Source: Chthoniobacteraceae bacterium (GTDB lineage: Bacteria > Verrucomicrobiota > Verrucomicrobiia > Chthoniobacterales > Chthoniobacteraceae). Taken from it: a stretch of 64,000 nt of DNA. The position numbers were made by a program, and so were the translations under genes. The notes below the pieces were generated by a model. The model was given only the letters and a program-made list of their open reading frames with translations. It was not told where the DNA came from and ran no database searches. This document shows, in pieces, positions 1 through 8,399 of this stretch. Numbering within the stretch: position 1 is the stretch's first letter; the number at the start of each line of letters is the position of its first letter. Location of the stretch: positions 26,282-90,281 of the forward strand of contig CANIWM010000014.1 in the NCBI GenBank assembly GCA_947471505.1, written 5' to 3'.

Positions 1-129
1 GCCGCGCGCCTCGTCGGAAAAAACAATCGGGTTCTTCTGCACGGGTGAGCTATGGCGAGGTGCGGCGGGCGGTGGCAAGCTCGACATTCCCTCAAAGAAC
101 CCGCCGCCCCGCGCATCCTCTCCGGAACA

Positions 130-1485
130 ATGAACCTGCTCGCCCGAACTCTTCTCCTTTTCACCGCCGCAACCGTCCTCGCCGAAGACATGACGCCCCT
201 CTTCAACGGCAAAGACCTCACCGGCTGGGTCCCCGTCAACATCGCCCCCGGCACCTTCAGCGTGAAGGACGGCGTCCTCATCACCACCGGCTCCCCCGTC
301 GGCACCATCCGCACCGAGAAGATGTATGAAAACTGCATCATCGAACTCGAATGGCGGCACATGACCAGCGGCGGCAACTCCGGCCTCTTCCTATGGGGCG
401 ACGGCCTCCCCGCCACCGGCTCCGCCTACCCCCGCGGCATCGAAGTCCAAATCCTCGACACCGGATACAACGCCGGAGGCAAAAACGAATGGTACTCCGT
501 CCACGGCGACGTCTTCGCCTGCAACGGCGCAAAAATGACACCCGCCGGCCGCATCTCCCCGAACAAACTCCGCAGCTTCCCCATCGAAGAACGCACCAAA
601 CCCTCCCCCGAATGGAACCACTACCGCGTCGTCGCCAAGGACGGCGAAATCCGCCTCAGCGTGAACGGCAAGGAAGTCACCGTCGCCACCGGCGCCTCCC
701 CCCGCAAAGGCTACCTCATGCTCGAAAGCGAAGGCGCCGAGTGCCAGTTCCGCAACATCCGCATCACCGAACTCCCCTCCACAAACCCCAAGCCCGAAGA
801 AATCGCACTCCCCGCAGACGGCTTCGTCCCCATCTTCACCGGCATCAACCTCGACGGCTGGAAACTCCCCGACGGCGACAACGGCCATTGGAAAGCCGCC
901 GGCGAAGTCATCGACTACGACGCCTCCAGCGAGGCCAAAGGCGACAAGCACCTCTGGACCGCCCGCCCCTATGCCGACTACACACTCGTCGTCGATTGGC
1001 GCCTCAAAGAAACCCCCTACACCAACCCCCGCACCCGCAACGTCCTCCCCGACGGCAGCGACGAAAAAGGCCCCGACGGCCAGGTCCTCGGCATCCCCCG
1101 CCCCGACTCCGACTCCGGCATCATCCTCGGCGGCGACCAGAAGTACCAAGTCAACATCTGGTGCTGGCCCGTCGGCTCCGGCGAAATGTACGGCATCCGC
1201 ACCGACGGCAAAAACCCGCCCGAACTCCGCGCCGCCGCCACCCCCAAAGTCAAAGCCGACAAACCCATCGGCGAATGGAACCGCTACGAAATCACCCAGC
1301 GCAAAGGCCTCGTCACCGTCCTCCTCAACGGCAAAACCGTCCTCCCCGGCATCCAAATTCCCGACTTCCCCGCCAACGCCCCCATCGGCCTCCAGCACCA
1401 CGGCGGCAAAGACAAAAACGGAGTCTGGAACAGCCCGCCCGCCCTCGTGCAATTCCGCAATTTGTTTATCCGCGAGCTAAAGTAG
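130..1485 (+). CDS. Secreted protein with two DUF1080 (3-keto-disaccharide hydrolase) domains
   Basis: Seen: 451 aa. The ATG at 130 is preferred over an upstream ATG at 52 because it starts directly with a signal peptide (MNLLARTLLLFTAATVLAED). Two tandem copies of the same fold follow, each opening with a recognisable phrase: FNGKDLTGW near residue 25 and FTGINLDGWKL near residue 233. Both copies carry GNSG/DSGI-type segments (SGGNSGLFLWG; DSDSGIILGGD) and end in a QFRN-type strand. Known: DUF1080 domains are concanavalin-like jelly rolls, abundant in Verrucomicrobia and Planctomycetes, and some members hydrolyse 3-keto-glycosides. Inferred: a periplasmic or secreted glycoside-processing protein; the exact substrate is not evident. 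It is followed after 65 bp by the GloVer protein on the same strand, with no clear terminator between them. Confidence 0.85.
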   Translation: MNLLARTLLLFTAATVLAEDMTPLFNGKDLTGWVPVNIAPGTFSVKDGVLITTGSPVGTIRTEKMYENCIIELEWRHMTSGGNSGLFLWGDGLPATGSAYPRGIEVQILDTGYNAGGKNEWYSVHGDVFACNGAKMTPAGRISPNKLRSFPIEERTKPSPEWNHYRVVAKDGEIRLSVNGKEVTVATGASPRKGYLMLESEGAECQFRNIRITELPSTNPKPEEIALPADGFVPIFTGINLDGWKLPDGDNGHWKAAGEVIDYDASSEAKGDKHLWTARPYADYTLVVDWRLKETPYTNPRTRNVLPDGSDEKGPDGQVLGIPRPDSDSGIILGGDQKYQVNIWCWPVGSGEMYGIRTDGKNPPELRAAATPKVKADKPIGEWNRYEITQRKGLVTVLLNGKTVLPGIQIPDFPANAPIGLQHHGGKDKNGVWNSPPALVQFRNLFIRELK

Positions 1486-1550
1486 CCCCGCACCAAGCTG
1501 TTACATCCGCCAGTTGGCAGCTCTAAGAAACGCGGCTACCGTCTGCGCCC

Positions 1551-4448
1551 ATGTTCCGTCGTTTTTTCATCCTGCTCGCGAGTTTCGCGCTGTCGCTGCT
1601 GCACGCAGCGCCGGTGTTCGAGACGCTTGCGGACTTCGAGCACCCCGGCGAGAATCCCTCGGGTCGAATGCTCGCGCATTCCGACGGAAATTATTACGGC
1701 ACGACCCTCGGCGGCGGAGCCTTTGATTTCGGCACCGTGTATAAAATGACGCCTGCGGGCACGGTGACGATCCTCGTGTCATTCACCGGGCAGGCGGGCG
1801 CGGTGCGCGGTGCGAATCCAGCATCCGGGCTGACTCTGGGTGCCGACGGTTCGCTTTTCGGCACGACGGAAAATGGGGGCGCGGGCGATTTTGGTACCGT
1901 GTTCAAAGTGACGACGGCGGGTGTTTTCACGAACCTTGTGGAATTCACAGGGATGACTGGCGCGAAGAAAGGCGCGGTGCCGAACGGCCTCATTTTGCAC
2001 GCAGACACGTTTTTCTATGGCACCACGCAAGCGGGCGGTGTGAACGATTGCGGCACGGTTTTTAGAATGGACGCGGCGGGAAATCTTATTACGCGCGCTG
2101 AACTCACCGGCACGCTCACTCAGCCAAGAGGCATCGCCCCCACAGGCCGACTAGCGGTGAGCGGCTCGACGCTTTACGGCACTGCACAGTGGGGCGGCGC
2201 GAACGAATTTGGCACGGTATTCAGCGTGACCACGGCTGGGAGTTGGGCGACCCTTGCGGAGTTCACCGGCATCTCCGGTACAAGAAAAGGGAGCGGTCCG
2301 GTGGGCGGTCTGACGCTTGTCGGGACAACGCTCTTTGGCACCACCGAGACGGGTGGCGCGGATGACGTCGGGACGATTTTCAAGCTCTCCACGGGTGGCG
2401 GAAGTTTCTCTACGATCCGCCAATTCACAGGCGCGGACGGCGCATTCCCCGCAGGGCAACTGCTTGCGCCGGGCGATGGTTTTCTTTACGGCAGCACGGC
2501 GGGCGGTGGCGTGGACGGGGAGGGGACTTTGTTCAAAGTCGATACCGGTTCGACAGCGTATATGCTTCTGGCGACCTTCAGTGGCGAGTCGGGGGCGGTT
2601 CCGGGCTCTGGTCCGCGTGGAGCTTTGAGCGTCGGGCTCGATGGCCAGCTATTCGGCACGACCGAGGCCGGCGGTGTGGCGAGAAATGGCACAATTTTCA
2701 AAGTGACGACGCTCGGCGAGTTCACCTCGCTCGCGGCGTTTACAAATACGACTGGCTGGAATCCCATCGGTGCGCCGCTCTATTCGGCGACGGGCGTGGT
2801 GTTCCCCAATCAATACGGCGGCGTGGCTGGGCACGGGACGGTGATGGAGCTTTCGCCGGTCGGCGCGCCCGTGGTGCAGAGCGCATTCTCGGACGCTGTT
2901 GGCGCGCCTGCGGGCTCGCTTATCGAAGTATTGGGGACGCACTTCGGCATATCGGAAGATCGGCGGTTTTTCTCCGTTTCTGATTCATCTCCGCCGTTCG
3001 CGTTTGCAACACTCAGCGCCAGCATTTGCACGGGTGCGGAGGAGCTCGCAGACGGGCTCGACGGGTTTCTCTACGGCACCTCCAAGTTTGGCGGAGCATC
3101 GCTCAAAGGCACCGTCTTTCGCCTCACGCCCGCAGGCTCGGCGACGCTGTGCGCCACGTTCACAGGGACGAATGGCGAAGGGCCGAATGCGCCGCTCGCG
3201 TTCGGTGCAGACGGTATTTTCGGCACCACGGAAACGGGCGGTAGTGCAAACAGCGGCACCATCTTCAAGCTGACCGCTGATGGCACCCTCACGACGCTCT
3301 TCTCCTTCCCCGGCACCGGCATCCGCCGCCCGACTGCTGGGCTTGTCGCGGGTGTGGATGGGAGCTTTTACGGCACCACTTCGCTCGGCGGCGCGAGCGA
3401 TCACGGCGTCGTGTTCCGCGTCACGCCCGCTGGTTCGGTGACGGTGCTTATGGAGTTTAGCGGCAGCAATGGCAGCCAGCCTGGGCGCCTCCTCGCTGCG
3501 GCGGACGGCACGCTCTACGGCTGCACGCTGGCGGGCGGTAGCGGCGACTACGGCACGCTGTTTCGCATCACGCCCAGCGGCACATTTACGTCGCTTTTCG
3601 CGCTCACGGGGAACACCGGAGCGGCACGTGGGAGATCCGCCGAGGGGAAGCTTGCATTCGGCCCCGGCGGCGTGCTCTACGGCGTCGCGCCGGAGGGTGG
3701 CACGGGCGGCGGCGGTACGGCATTCCGCATCGCGGCCACCGGTCCTCACGCGGGGACAAAGCCCGCCACGCGACTCGATGCCGCTACATTGCAGTTGAGC
3801 GGCGTGGTGCAGCTCGGTGGCGAAAATGCGAGCGTCTCGTTCGACTTCGGACCGACAGCCGCGCTCGGGCAGACGACGGCTGCGGTGGTCCTCGTTCCGT
3901 CTTCAGGAGCGCAGGAAACGCTCAGCCAGCACATCACGCCGCCCGCACCGGGGCAGACTTTCTTTTTCCGCGCTCGGGCGGTGAACCCGTCCGGCACCTC
4001 GCTGGGGCCCGTCCTCTCTTACACTTCACCGACGCTCATCTCAGAGTGGAAGCTCGCGAAGCTCGGCGACGCCAACGCGCCCGAGCTCGGCGACCCGGAT
4101 GGCGACGGCCTTGCCACGCTCGCGGAGTACGCACTCGGCCTGCACCCGCTCCAGCCCAGTGTTGGGCCCGCACCGCAGCGACTCGTATTTGCAGAAGGAG
4201 CACGTCTCACGATGACGATAGCCCGCGACCCTGCGCACAGCGATGTGACCATCGAAATCCTCGCCGCCCCCAGCGTTTCTGGGCCTTGGACCACCGTCGC
4301 GAGTAGTGCAAACGGCGCACCATTTACAGGCCCCGGGTACGTGGGCGGGGAAGTCGCAGGGACGAGCATCCGCACGGTGACGATCAAGGACTCCGCCGCA
4401 GCAAACGGCGAGCAGCAGCGTTTCATGCGCGTGCGGGTATTGCATTGA
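1551..4448 (+). CDS. Secreted GloVer-type tandem-repeat protein
   Basis: Seen: 965 aa with a signal peptide (MFRRFFILLASFALSLLHAAP). More than a dozen repeats of roughly 50-60 residues follow, up to about residue 735, each with a core of the form YGTT-x-GG-(5 residues)-GT-(V/L/I)-(Y/F)-(K/R) followed by a T-AG or TPAG turn and an aromatic strand. After the repeats comes a fibronectin/Ig-like stretch (about 740-830), a short DPDGDGL calcium-loop segment near 860, and a final beta-rich domain ending RFMRVRVLH. There is no PEP-CTERM tail. Known: this repeat is named 'choice-of-anchor tandem repeat GloVer-containing protein' after Gloeobacter and Verrucomicrobia. Inferred: an exported beta-propeller-like surface or periplasmic protein. 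The same repeat type forms the sensor half of the Ser/Thr kinase at 57951-61334. Confidence 0.8.
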   Translation: MFRRFFILLASFALSLLHAAPVFETLADFEHPGENPSGRMLAHSDGNYYGTTLGGGAFDFGTVYKMTPAGTVTILVSFTGQAGAVRGANPASGLTLGADGSLFGTTENGGAGDFGTVFKVTTAGVFTNLVEFTGMTGAKKGAVPNGLILHADTFFYGTTQAGGVNDCGTVFRMDAAGNLITRAELTGTLTQPRGIAPTGRLAVSGSTLYGTAQWGGANEFGTVFSVTTAGSWATLAEFTGISGTRKGSGPVGGLTLVGTTLFGTTETGGADDVGTIFKLSTGGGSFSTIRQFTGADGAFPAGQLLAPGDGFLYGSTAGGGVDGEGTLFKVDTGSTAYMLLATFSGESGAVPGSGPRGALSVGLDGQLFGTTEAGGVARNGTIFKVTTLGEFTSLAAFTNTTGWNPIGAPLYSATGVVFPNQYGGVAGHGTVMELSPVGAPVVQSAFSDAVGAPAGSLIEVLGTHFGISEDRRFFSVSDSSPPFAFATLSASICTGAEELADGLDGFLYGTSKFGGASLKGTVFRLTPAGSATLCATFTGTNGEGPNAPLAFGADGIFGTTETGGSANSGTIFKLTADGTLTTLFSFPGTGIRRPTAGLVAGVDGSFYGTTSLGGASDHGVVFRVTPAGSVTVLMEFSGSNGSQPGRLLAAADGTLYGCTLAGGSGDYGTLFRITPSGTFTSLFALTGNTGAARGRSAEGKLAFGPGGVLYGVAPEGGTGGGGTAFRIAATGPHAGTKPATRLDAATLQLSGVVQLGGENASVSFDFGPTAALGQTTAAVVLVPSSGAQETLSQHITPPAPGQTFFFRARAVNPSGTSLGPVLSYTSPTLISEWKLAKLGDANAPELGDPDGDGLATLAEYALGLHPLQPSVGPAPQRLVFAEGARLTMTIARDPAHSDVTIEILAAPSVSGPWTTVASSANGAPFTGPGYVGGEVAGTSIRTVTIKDSAAANGEQQRFMRVRVLH

Positions 4449-4477
4449 ATCGAACGAGCCGCGCTGCCCTCCGTTGG

Positions 4478-4500
4478 TCCCGAGTTGTCGGGATATTTTG
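4478..4500 (+). terminator. Possible intrinsic terminator after the GloVer gene
   Basis: A perfect 6-bp stem, TCCCGA (4478-4483) and TCGGGA (4488-4493), encloses a GTTG loop and is followed by TATTTTG. It lies 30 bp past the stop of the GloVer gene and before the secretin start. The stem is short, so this is a modest call. Confidence 0.4.
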
Positions 4501-4570
4501 ACTATCCTTGCCTCATTTTTGCCTCAATCCCACACTTGGCCCACGTCGTGCTGAAACGCTTGCGAAGCCC

Positions 4571-6349
4571 ATGAAAATCTCAGCCCACACAAAGGTCAGT
4601 CTGCAACGCACGATCAGCGCGCTCGTTTTTGCGACGAGTTCGGTGATTGCGCAGAACACAGTACCGTCCCCCATCGCACCACCGACGTCTACCTCTCGGA
4701 TTTCCCCTCCCACGGCACCCGCGCCGATCGCGCCGCCCACCGGGGGGACACTTGCACCGGCGAGCATTGAGCCACCGGTGACGAGTCCCGTCGCACCAAC
4801 GGGTCTGCCGGAGCAACCCGGCTTGCCCGCGGACCCGAACGTCCCGCCTCCACCGTCGTTTGATGTTAATGCACCGGCCAGCAAGGTGAGCGAGTTTCAA
4901 GGCGATGAAATCGGGCTCGTCCTGCGCACGCTCGCGCGGCAGGCGAACATGAACGTCGTGGTTAGTCCAAAGGTGATCGGAACCGTCACATTGCGCCTCA
5001 GCGACAAATCACCACGGGAGGTCATTGATGTCATCGCCGACTCCAGCAATCTCATTATTGAGGAGCGCAAAGGGGTCACATACATCAAGACGCAGGAAGA
5101 AAAGAACGCGGAGCCGACTGTCAGCTCGCAATACACGTTCAGCTACGCCAAGGCCACGGAGATTCTGCCGCTGCTTACATCGCAGCTCACCAGCAAGATC
5201 GTTCCACAGGTGGACAACCGCACGAACACGGTCTTTTTCCGAGACAACGAGTCGAACCTCCCCAAGATTAAAGAGTTCCTCAAAAGCGTCGATTCCCCCA
5301 CCCAGCAAGTGATGATCGAAGCGCGCCTCGTCGAGGTGAACGCAAACCCCAAACAGGCCTACGGGCTCAACTGGGCGGGCGTTGTCGGCAGCAGCAGCAC
5401 CGCGCAAAAGCTCAGCTACGGCGCGAGCGGAATCGGGACGAGTAAGCTGACAAACAGCACAGTCATCGGACCGAACGGCCTCCCGACCCAAGTGCTTCAG
5501 CCCGACCAACTCCCGACCATCAAGGAAGGCACCACAGGCGGCTATCTGCTGAACGATTTCCTTCGCAACGGCACGCGCGGGGGGCAACTGCTCAACAGCG
5601 TTGCTGGGCAGTTTGCCATTCTCTCCATCCCGCAAATGTCTGTGACCATGCGCCTTCTCAACGAAGACAGCGACGCGGAGTTCCTCGCGAATCCCCGCAT
5701 CGTTGCCGCGAATAACCAAGAGGCGACCATCAAGATTACCCGCACGCAACCCGTGCCCAATCTCACTTTTAACGAACAGCAGGCGAAGGCCGTCTTCGGC
5801 GGGTTCACGGACAAAGAGTTCGGCAACACGCTCAAGGTCACACCCATCATCAACAAAGACCGCTATGTCTCGCTGAAGGTTCAGCCCGAAATCAGCAACA
5901 AAGTCGGCGATGCGACGTTCGTCTTCGAGGGCGCCTCGGTCTCCAGTCCCATTATTGACAAGCGCGTCTTCGACTCCAACGTGCTCATCCGCAGCGGCGA
6001 CACGCTGGCCATCGGCGGACTGCTCCAAGATGAAGGCACTAAGGGCCGCACCAAGGTGCCAATCGCCGGTGACATCCCGCTCTTCGGTTATCTCTTTCAG
6101 GAAAAGACTGCCTCGCGCAGCAAGCGCAACCTGCTCGTCTTCGTCACCCCGACCATCATTAAACATGGATACGGCACCGGGTTGGAATCCCAAGTCGGCG
6201 GCCTCACGAACAGCGGCGAAGAATACGCCGACCCCAACGGCTGGAGGAATAACGCAAAAGGAGCAGTTCGTCTGACTCCGACATCCCACCGACCGCTCGC
6301 CGCAGACGCGCCGAAACCCGGCCTGCCGCCTCTGCCGACTAAACGCTAG
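4571..6349 (+). CDS. Outer-membrane secretin (GspD/PilQ family)
   Basis: Seen: 592 aa from the ATG at 4571, which begins a plausible signal peptide (MKISAHTKVSLQ...SSVIAQ). A Pro-rich linker spans about residues 30-100. An STN/N0-like domain follows (FQGDEIGLVLRTLARQANMN, about 108-175), then an N1-like domain (SYAKATEILPLL, about 185-250), and the secretin core to about residue 545. The core carries the family signature: VLIRSGDTLAIGGLL, then KVPIAGDIPLFGYLFQ and RNLLVFVTPTII. Known: secretins form outer-membrane gates for type II secretion or type IV pili. Inferred: an exit pore; no other gsp or pil genes are in the window, so its system cannot be named. Not obviously co-transcribed with the next gene, as a strong terminator lies downstream. 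Confidence 0.88.
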   Translation: MKISAHTKVSLQRTISALVFATSSVIAQNTVPSPIAPPTSTSRISPPTAPAPIAPPTGGTLAPASIEPPVTSPVAPTGLPEQPGLPADPNVPPPPSFDVNAPASKVSEFQGDEIGLVLRTLARQANMNVVVSPKVIGTVTLRLSDKSPREVIDVIADSSNLIIEERKGVTYIKTQEEKNAEPTVSSQYTFSYAKATEILPLLTSQLTSKIVPQVDNRTNTVFFRDNESNLPKIKEFLKSVDSPTQQVMIEARLVEVNANPKQAYGLNWAGVVGSSSTAQKLSYGASGIGTSKLTNSTVIGPNGLPTQVLQPDQLPTIKEGTTGGYLLNDFLRNGTRGGQLLNSVAGQFAILSIPQMSVTMRLLNEDSDAEFLANPRIVAANNQEATIKITRTQPVPNLTFNEQQAKAVFGGFTDKEFGNTLKVTPIINKDRYVSLKVQPEISNKVGDATFVFEGASVSSPIIDKRVFDSNVLIRSGDTLAIGGLLQDEGTKGRTKVPIAGDIPLFGYLFQEKTASRSKRNLLVFVTPTIIKHGYGTGLESQVGGLTNSGEEYADPNGWRNNAKGAVRLTPTSHRPLAADAPKPGLPPLPTKR

Positions 6350-6444
6350 TTGATACTCGGTGTAGATAATTGCCTGAACGATCTCATCGGTGCAGGCGTC
6401 CGTGTGACGTTCTAAACATCGTCATTCCCCATCGCGAAAACGTG

Positions 6445-6480
6445 AAGCCGCAGTCTGCAAGGACTGCGGCTTCTTCTTTG
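6445..6480 (+). terminator. Intrinsic terminator after the secretin gene
   Basis: An 11-bp perfect stem, AAGCCGCAGTC (6445-6455) and GACTGCGGCTT (6462-6472), encloses a 6-nt loop TGCAAG and is followed by TTCTTCTTTG. It sits 96 bp after the secretin stop and ends that unit. Confidence 0.85.
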
Positions 6481-6488
6481 TGTGACTT

Positions 6489-6509
6489 TAGGGTTTCACC
6501 CCATCGCAG
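6489..6509 (+). promoter_or_regulatory. Shared promoter-like motif, copy 1 (upstream of DUF2934 gene)
   Basis: The motif reads TAGGGTTT, two variable bases, CCCCAT, one variable base, GCAG. It lies 52 bp before the ATG at 6541 and recurs 91 bp before the csbD-like gene (7778-7798), with 18 of 21 positions identical. It contains a GGG/CCC dyad. It could be a recognition element for an alternative sigma factor or an operator; its role is inferred from position only. Confidence 0.5.
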
Positions 6510-6540
6510 GTGCAACGCGGCTCGCCTACTTTCGCCCCTT

Positions 6541-6747
6541 ATGAAAGCCAACGACCGCTCGCAAACTAAAACTACAGCCATCGCCGACGCATCCCCCTTC
6601 GCCGAAGGATACGCCAACACACCCACGCCCGAGGAAGTCTCCCGGCGTGCCTACGAGAACTACGAGAGTGAAGGCTATCGGGACGGTAGCGATGTCGAGC
6701 ACTGGCTCGCAGCGGAGGCGGGCCTGCTCGCAGAACGTAACTTTTAA
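6541..6747 (+). CDS. Small DUF2934-family protein
   Basis: Seen: 68 aa. The core reads EEVSRRAYENYESEGYRDGSDVEHWLAAE, matching the DUF2934 pattern (R-A-Y-x-x-Y, a Gly-rich turn, then a D-x-x-x-H/D-W-x-x-A-E helix). The ATG at 6541 is chosen because the family motif follows directly; upstream extension would run through the terminator. Known: DUF2934 proteins are short, often carried near stress genes, with no established biochemistry. Context: first gene after a strong terminator, preceded by the shared motif at 6489-6509 and followed after 12 bp by the receiver protein. Confidence 0.8.
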   Translation: MKANDRSQTKTTAIADASPFAEGYANTPTPEEVSRRAYENYESEGYRDGSDVEHWLAAEAGLLAERNF

Positions 6748-6759
6748 CTACCTCACCAC

Positions 6760-7164
6760 ATGAACCCATACACCACCGGTGCAACGATCCTCGTCGTAGA
6801 TGAGTGCGAGGCGATCTGCGAACTCATCGAGGTGCTCCTCATCCGCGTCGGCTACCACGTCCGCACAGCCATAAACGCCGCCGATGCGCTGCAAATCGCA
6901 CGCGAAATGCCGGAGCTCGATGTGGCGCTCTGCAGCATCGAGTTGCCGGACATGTCGGGGGGAGAATTGGCCGAAAGTATCTCCGCCATCCACTCATCGG
7001 CTGCCATCGTCTTCGTCTCCGCTTCCTACAGGCCGAACGACCCGATGAGAGCCTTCGAGGTTTTGGAAAAGCCCTTCACCATCTCCGAGCTACGCAGCGC
7101 AGTCCGCTCCGCCCTCCGCGCCACGCCAGCCTTCGCCGAATCCACTCTCTGCGCCGCCCTTTGA
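6760..7164 (+). CDS. Stand-alone receiver-domain protein lacking the phospho-acceptor Asp
   Basis: Seen: 134 aa forming a single CheY-like receiver domain with no output domain. The acidic pair (D14, E15 in ILVVDE), the beta4 Ser/Thr position (FVSAS) and the KPF lysine (LEKPF) are present. At the position of the phosphorylated Asp, before the I-E-L-P-D-M-S-G loop, the residue is Ser59 (codon AGC at 6934-6936). Known: receivers without this Asp cannot use the usual phosphotransfer and often act as constitutive or ligand-controlled switches. Inferred: an atypical response regulator, perhaps a partner of a nearby kinase. It is flanked closely by DUF2934 (12 bp) and the flavodoxin gene (11 bp), so an operon is likely. 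Confidence 0.85.
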   Translation: MNPYTTGATILVVDECEAICELIEVLLIRVGYHVRTAINAADALQIAREMPELDVALCSIELPDMSGGELAESISAIHSSAAIVFVSASYRPNDPMRAFEVLEKPFTISELRSAVRSALRATPAFAESTLCAAL

Positions 7165-7175
7165 GCACACACACC

Positions 7176-7772
7176 ATGAGCCAAATCGCCATCATCTATC
7201 ACTCCCTGCACGGGCACACCAAACTTCAGGCCGACGCCGTCCTCCGTGGTGTCCACCGCGTCCCCACCGTCACCGCGCGCCTTTACACCGCAGAGGAGGC
7301 CGCCGCACGGCTCAACGAACTCGACGCAGCCGACGCCATCATCTTCGGCTGCCCGACTTACATGGGCAGCATGTCCGCAGGCATGAAGACCTTCCTCGAA
7401 GTCGCCGCGAAGAAGTGGTTCACGCTCGCGTGGAAAGACAAAATCGCGGGCGCTTTCACGAACTCGTCCTCCTTCTCCGGCGACAAGCTCAACACGCTCG
7501 TCGGCCTTTTGATCAACGCCATGCAGCACGGGATGATCTTCGTCGGACTCGGCCTCATGCCCTCCGCGAACACGCCCGACGCGATGAACGAAATCACCGG
7601 CCCCGGCCCAGACGCACACAATCGCGTAGGCTCATTCATCGGCCCGATGGCCACGAGCTTCCAAGTCCCACCGCCCAACGCTCCCAGCTCAGGCGATCTC
7701 GAGACGGCGGAAATCTATGGCCGTCGCGTTGCGGAAATCACCCTTCAATTCCTACGTGGGAAGCTCGCCTGA
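7176..7772 (+). CDS. WrbA-like flavodoxin / NAD(P)H:quinone oxidoreductase
   Basis: Seen: 198 aa. A beta strand and FMN phosphate loop open the protein (IAIIYHSLHGHTK, matching S-x-x-G-x-T). A second FMN-contact loop follows (IIFGCPTYMGSMSAGMKTFLE), then AGAFTNSSSFSGDK and a C-terminal GRRVAEI helix. Length matches the roughly 200-residue WrbA/flavodoxin_2 class. Known: such enzymes reduce quinones by two electrons and protect against redox stress. Start ATG 7176 lies 11 bp after the receiver gene. Placed within a stress cluster with CsbD and dodecin. Confidence 0.85.
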   Translation: MSQIAIIYHSLHGHTKLQADAVLRGVHRVPTVTARLYTAEEAAARLNELDAADAIIFGCPTYMGSMSAGMKTFLEVAAKKWFTLAWKDKIAGAFTNSSSFSGDKLNTLVGLLINAMQHGMIFVGLGLMPSANTPDAMNEITGPGPDAHNRVGSFIGPMATSFQVPPPNAPSSGDLETAEIYGRRVAEITLQFLRGKLA

Positions 7773-7777
7773 TGCGG

Positions 7778-7798
7778 TAGGGTTTTGCCCCATAGCAG
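7778..7798 (+). promoter_or_regulatory. Shared promoter-like motif, copy 2 (upstream of csbD-like gene)
   Basis: Second copy of the motif described at 6489-6509: TAGGGTTT, TG, CCCCAT, A, GCAG. It begins 6 bp after the flavodoxin stop and lies 91 bp before the csbD-like ATG. The remaining sequence to 7868 contains a small CCGCC/GGCGG hairpin (7832-7846) but no other recognisable signal. Suggests a separate start for the csbD-dodecin pair. Confidence 0.5.
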
Positions 7799-7868
7799 CG
7801 CACTGCGCGGGGCCGTAGCCTCAACATTTCACCGCCAGAATGGCGGCGAAAAACGAACACATACGAAC

Positions 7869-8075
7869 ATGACAAAGCTAGAAATCAAAGGCGACTGGAA
7901 CATCATCAAAGGCAAGCTGAAGCAAAAGTGGGCGCTGCTCACCGACGACGATCTTCAGTTCATCGAAGGCAAAAGCGAAGAGCTACTCGGGCGCATCCAA
8001 AAGCGCACCGGCGAATCCCGCGAAGCCGTCGAAAAAGCACTCAAGGAATCATCCGATGACTGCTGCTGCAAATAG
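7869..8075 (+). CDS. CsbD-family stress protein
   Basis: Seen: 68 aa. The N-terminal phrase [18 protein letters not shown], then [12 protein letters not shown] and [10 protein letters not shown], matches the CsbD family closely in sequence and length. An unusual Cys-rich tail (DDCCCK) closes the protein. Known: CsbD is a small hydrophilic general-stress protein of unclear mechanism. It lies 10 bp upstream of the dodecin gene and follows the shared motif, consistent with stress-induced transcription. Confidence 0.88.
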   Translation: MTKLEIKGDWNIIKGKLKQKWALLTDDDLQFIEGKSEELLGRIQKRTGESREAVEKALKESSDDCCCK

Positions 8076-8085
8076 ACACCCGGCC

Positions 8086-8295
8086 ATGAAAGACCCCGTC
8101 TATAAAATCATCGAACTCACCGGCACCTCGACGACTTCCATCGAAGACGCTGTGGATAAAGCCATCAAACGCGCGCATAAAACGCTCAAGCACCTGAGCT
8201 GGTTTCAAGTCACCGAGACGCGTGGCAATATCGATAAAGGCAAGGTGCATCATTGGCAGGTGACGGTAAAAATCGGCTTCTCCGTGGAAGACTGA
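8086..8295 (+). CDS. Dodecin-family flavin-binding protein
   Basis: Seen: 69 aa from the ATG at 8086. The sequence [26 protein letters not shown], then [11 protein letters not shown] and [11 protein letters not shown], is typical of dodecins, including the Trp (SWFQV) that stacks on the flavin and the Gln in the WQV strand. Known: dodecins form hollow dodecamers that store or buffer flavins. It follows the csbD-like gene by 10 bp, and the pairing with a flavodoxin one gene upstream suggests flavin or redox homeostasis. Confidence 0.9.
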   Translation: MKDPVYKIIELTGTSTTSIEDAVDKAIKRAHKTLKHLSWFQVTETRGNIDKGKVHHWQVTVKIGFSVED

Positions 8296-8368
8296 GCGCG
8301 GAATGCGGGAGCTATTGAGGTGGGAATCGTTTGCCTTTCCACTCGCGCGGATGAAAAAACGTGAGACA

Positions 8369-8391
8369 AAAGCGGAATACGCATCCGCTTT
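8369..8391 (+). terminator. Hairpin between dodecin and protease genes
   Basis: An 8-bp perfect stem, AAAGCGGA (8369-8376) and TCCGCTTT (8384-8391), with a 7-nt loop. The T-run is short on the plus strand, and the hairpin ends only 8 bp before the protease ATG at 8400. It may end the dodecin transcript or serve as an operator for the protease. Confidence 0.35.
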
Positions 8392-8399
8392 AACGTCTA

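Noticed and set aside
1..87. Partial minus-strand gene starting at 87 and running off the window (MSSLPPPAAPRH...)
   Set aside because: Only 29 open codons, no recognisable family; not enough to support a gene.
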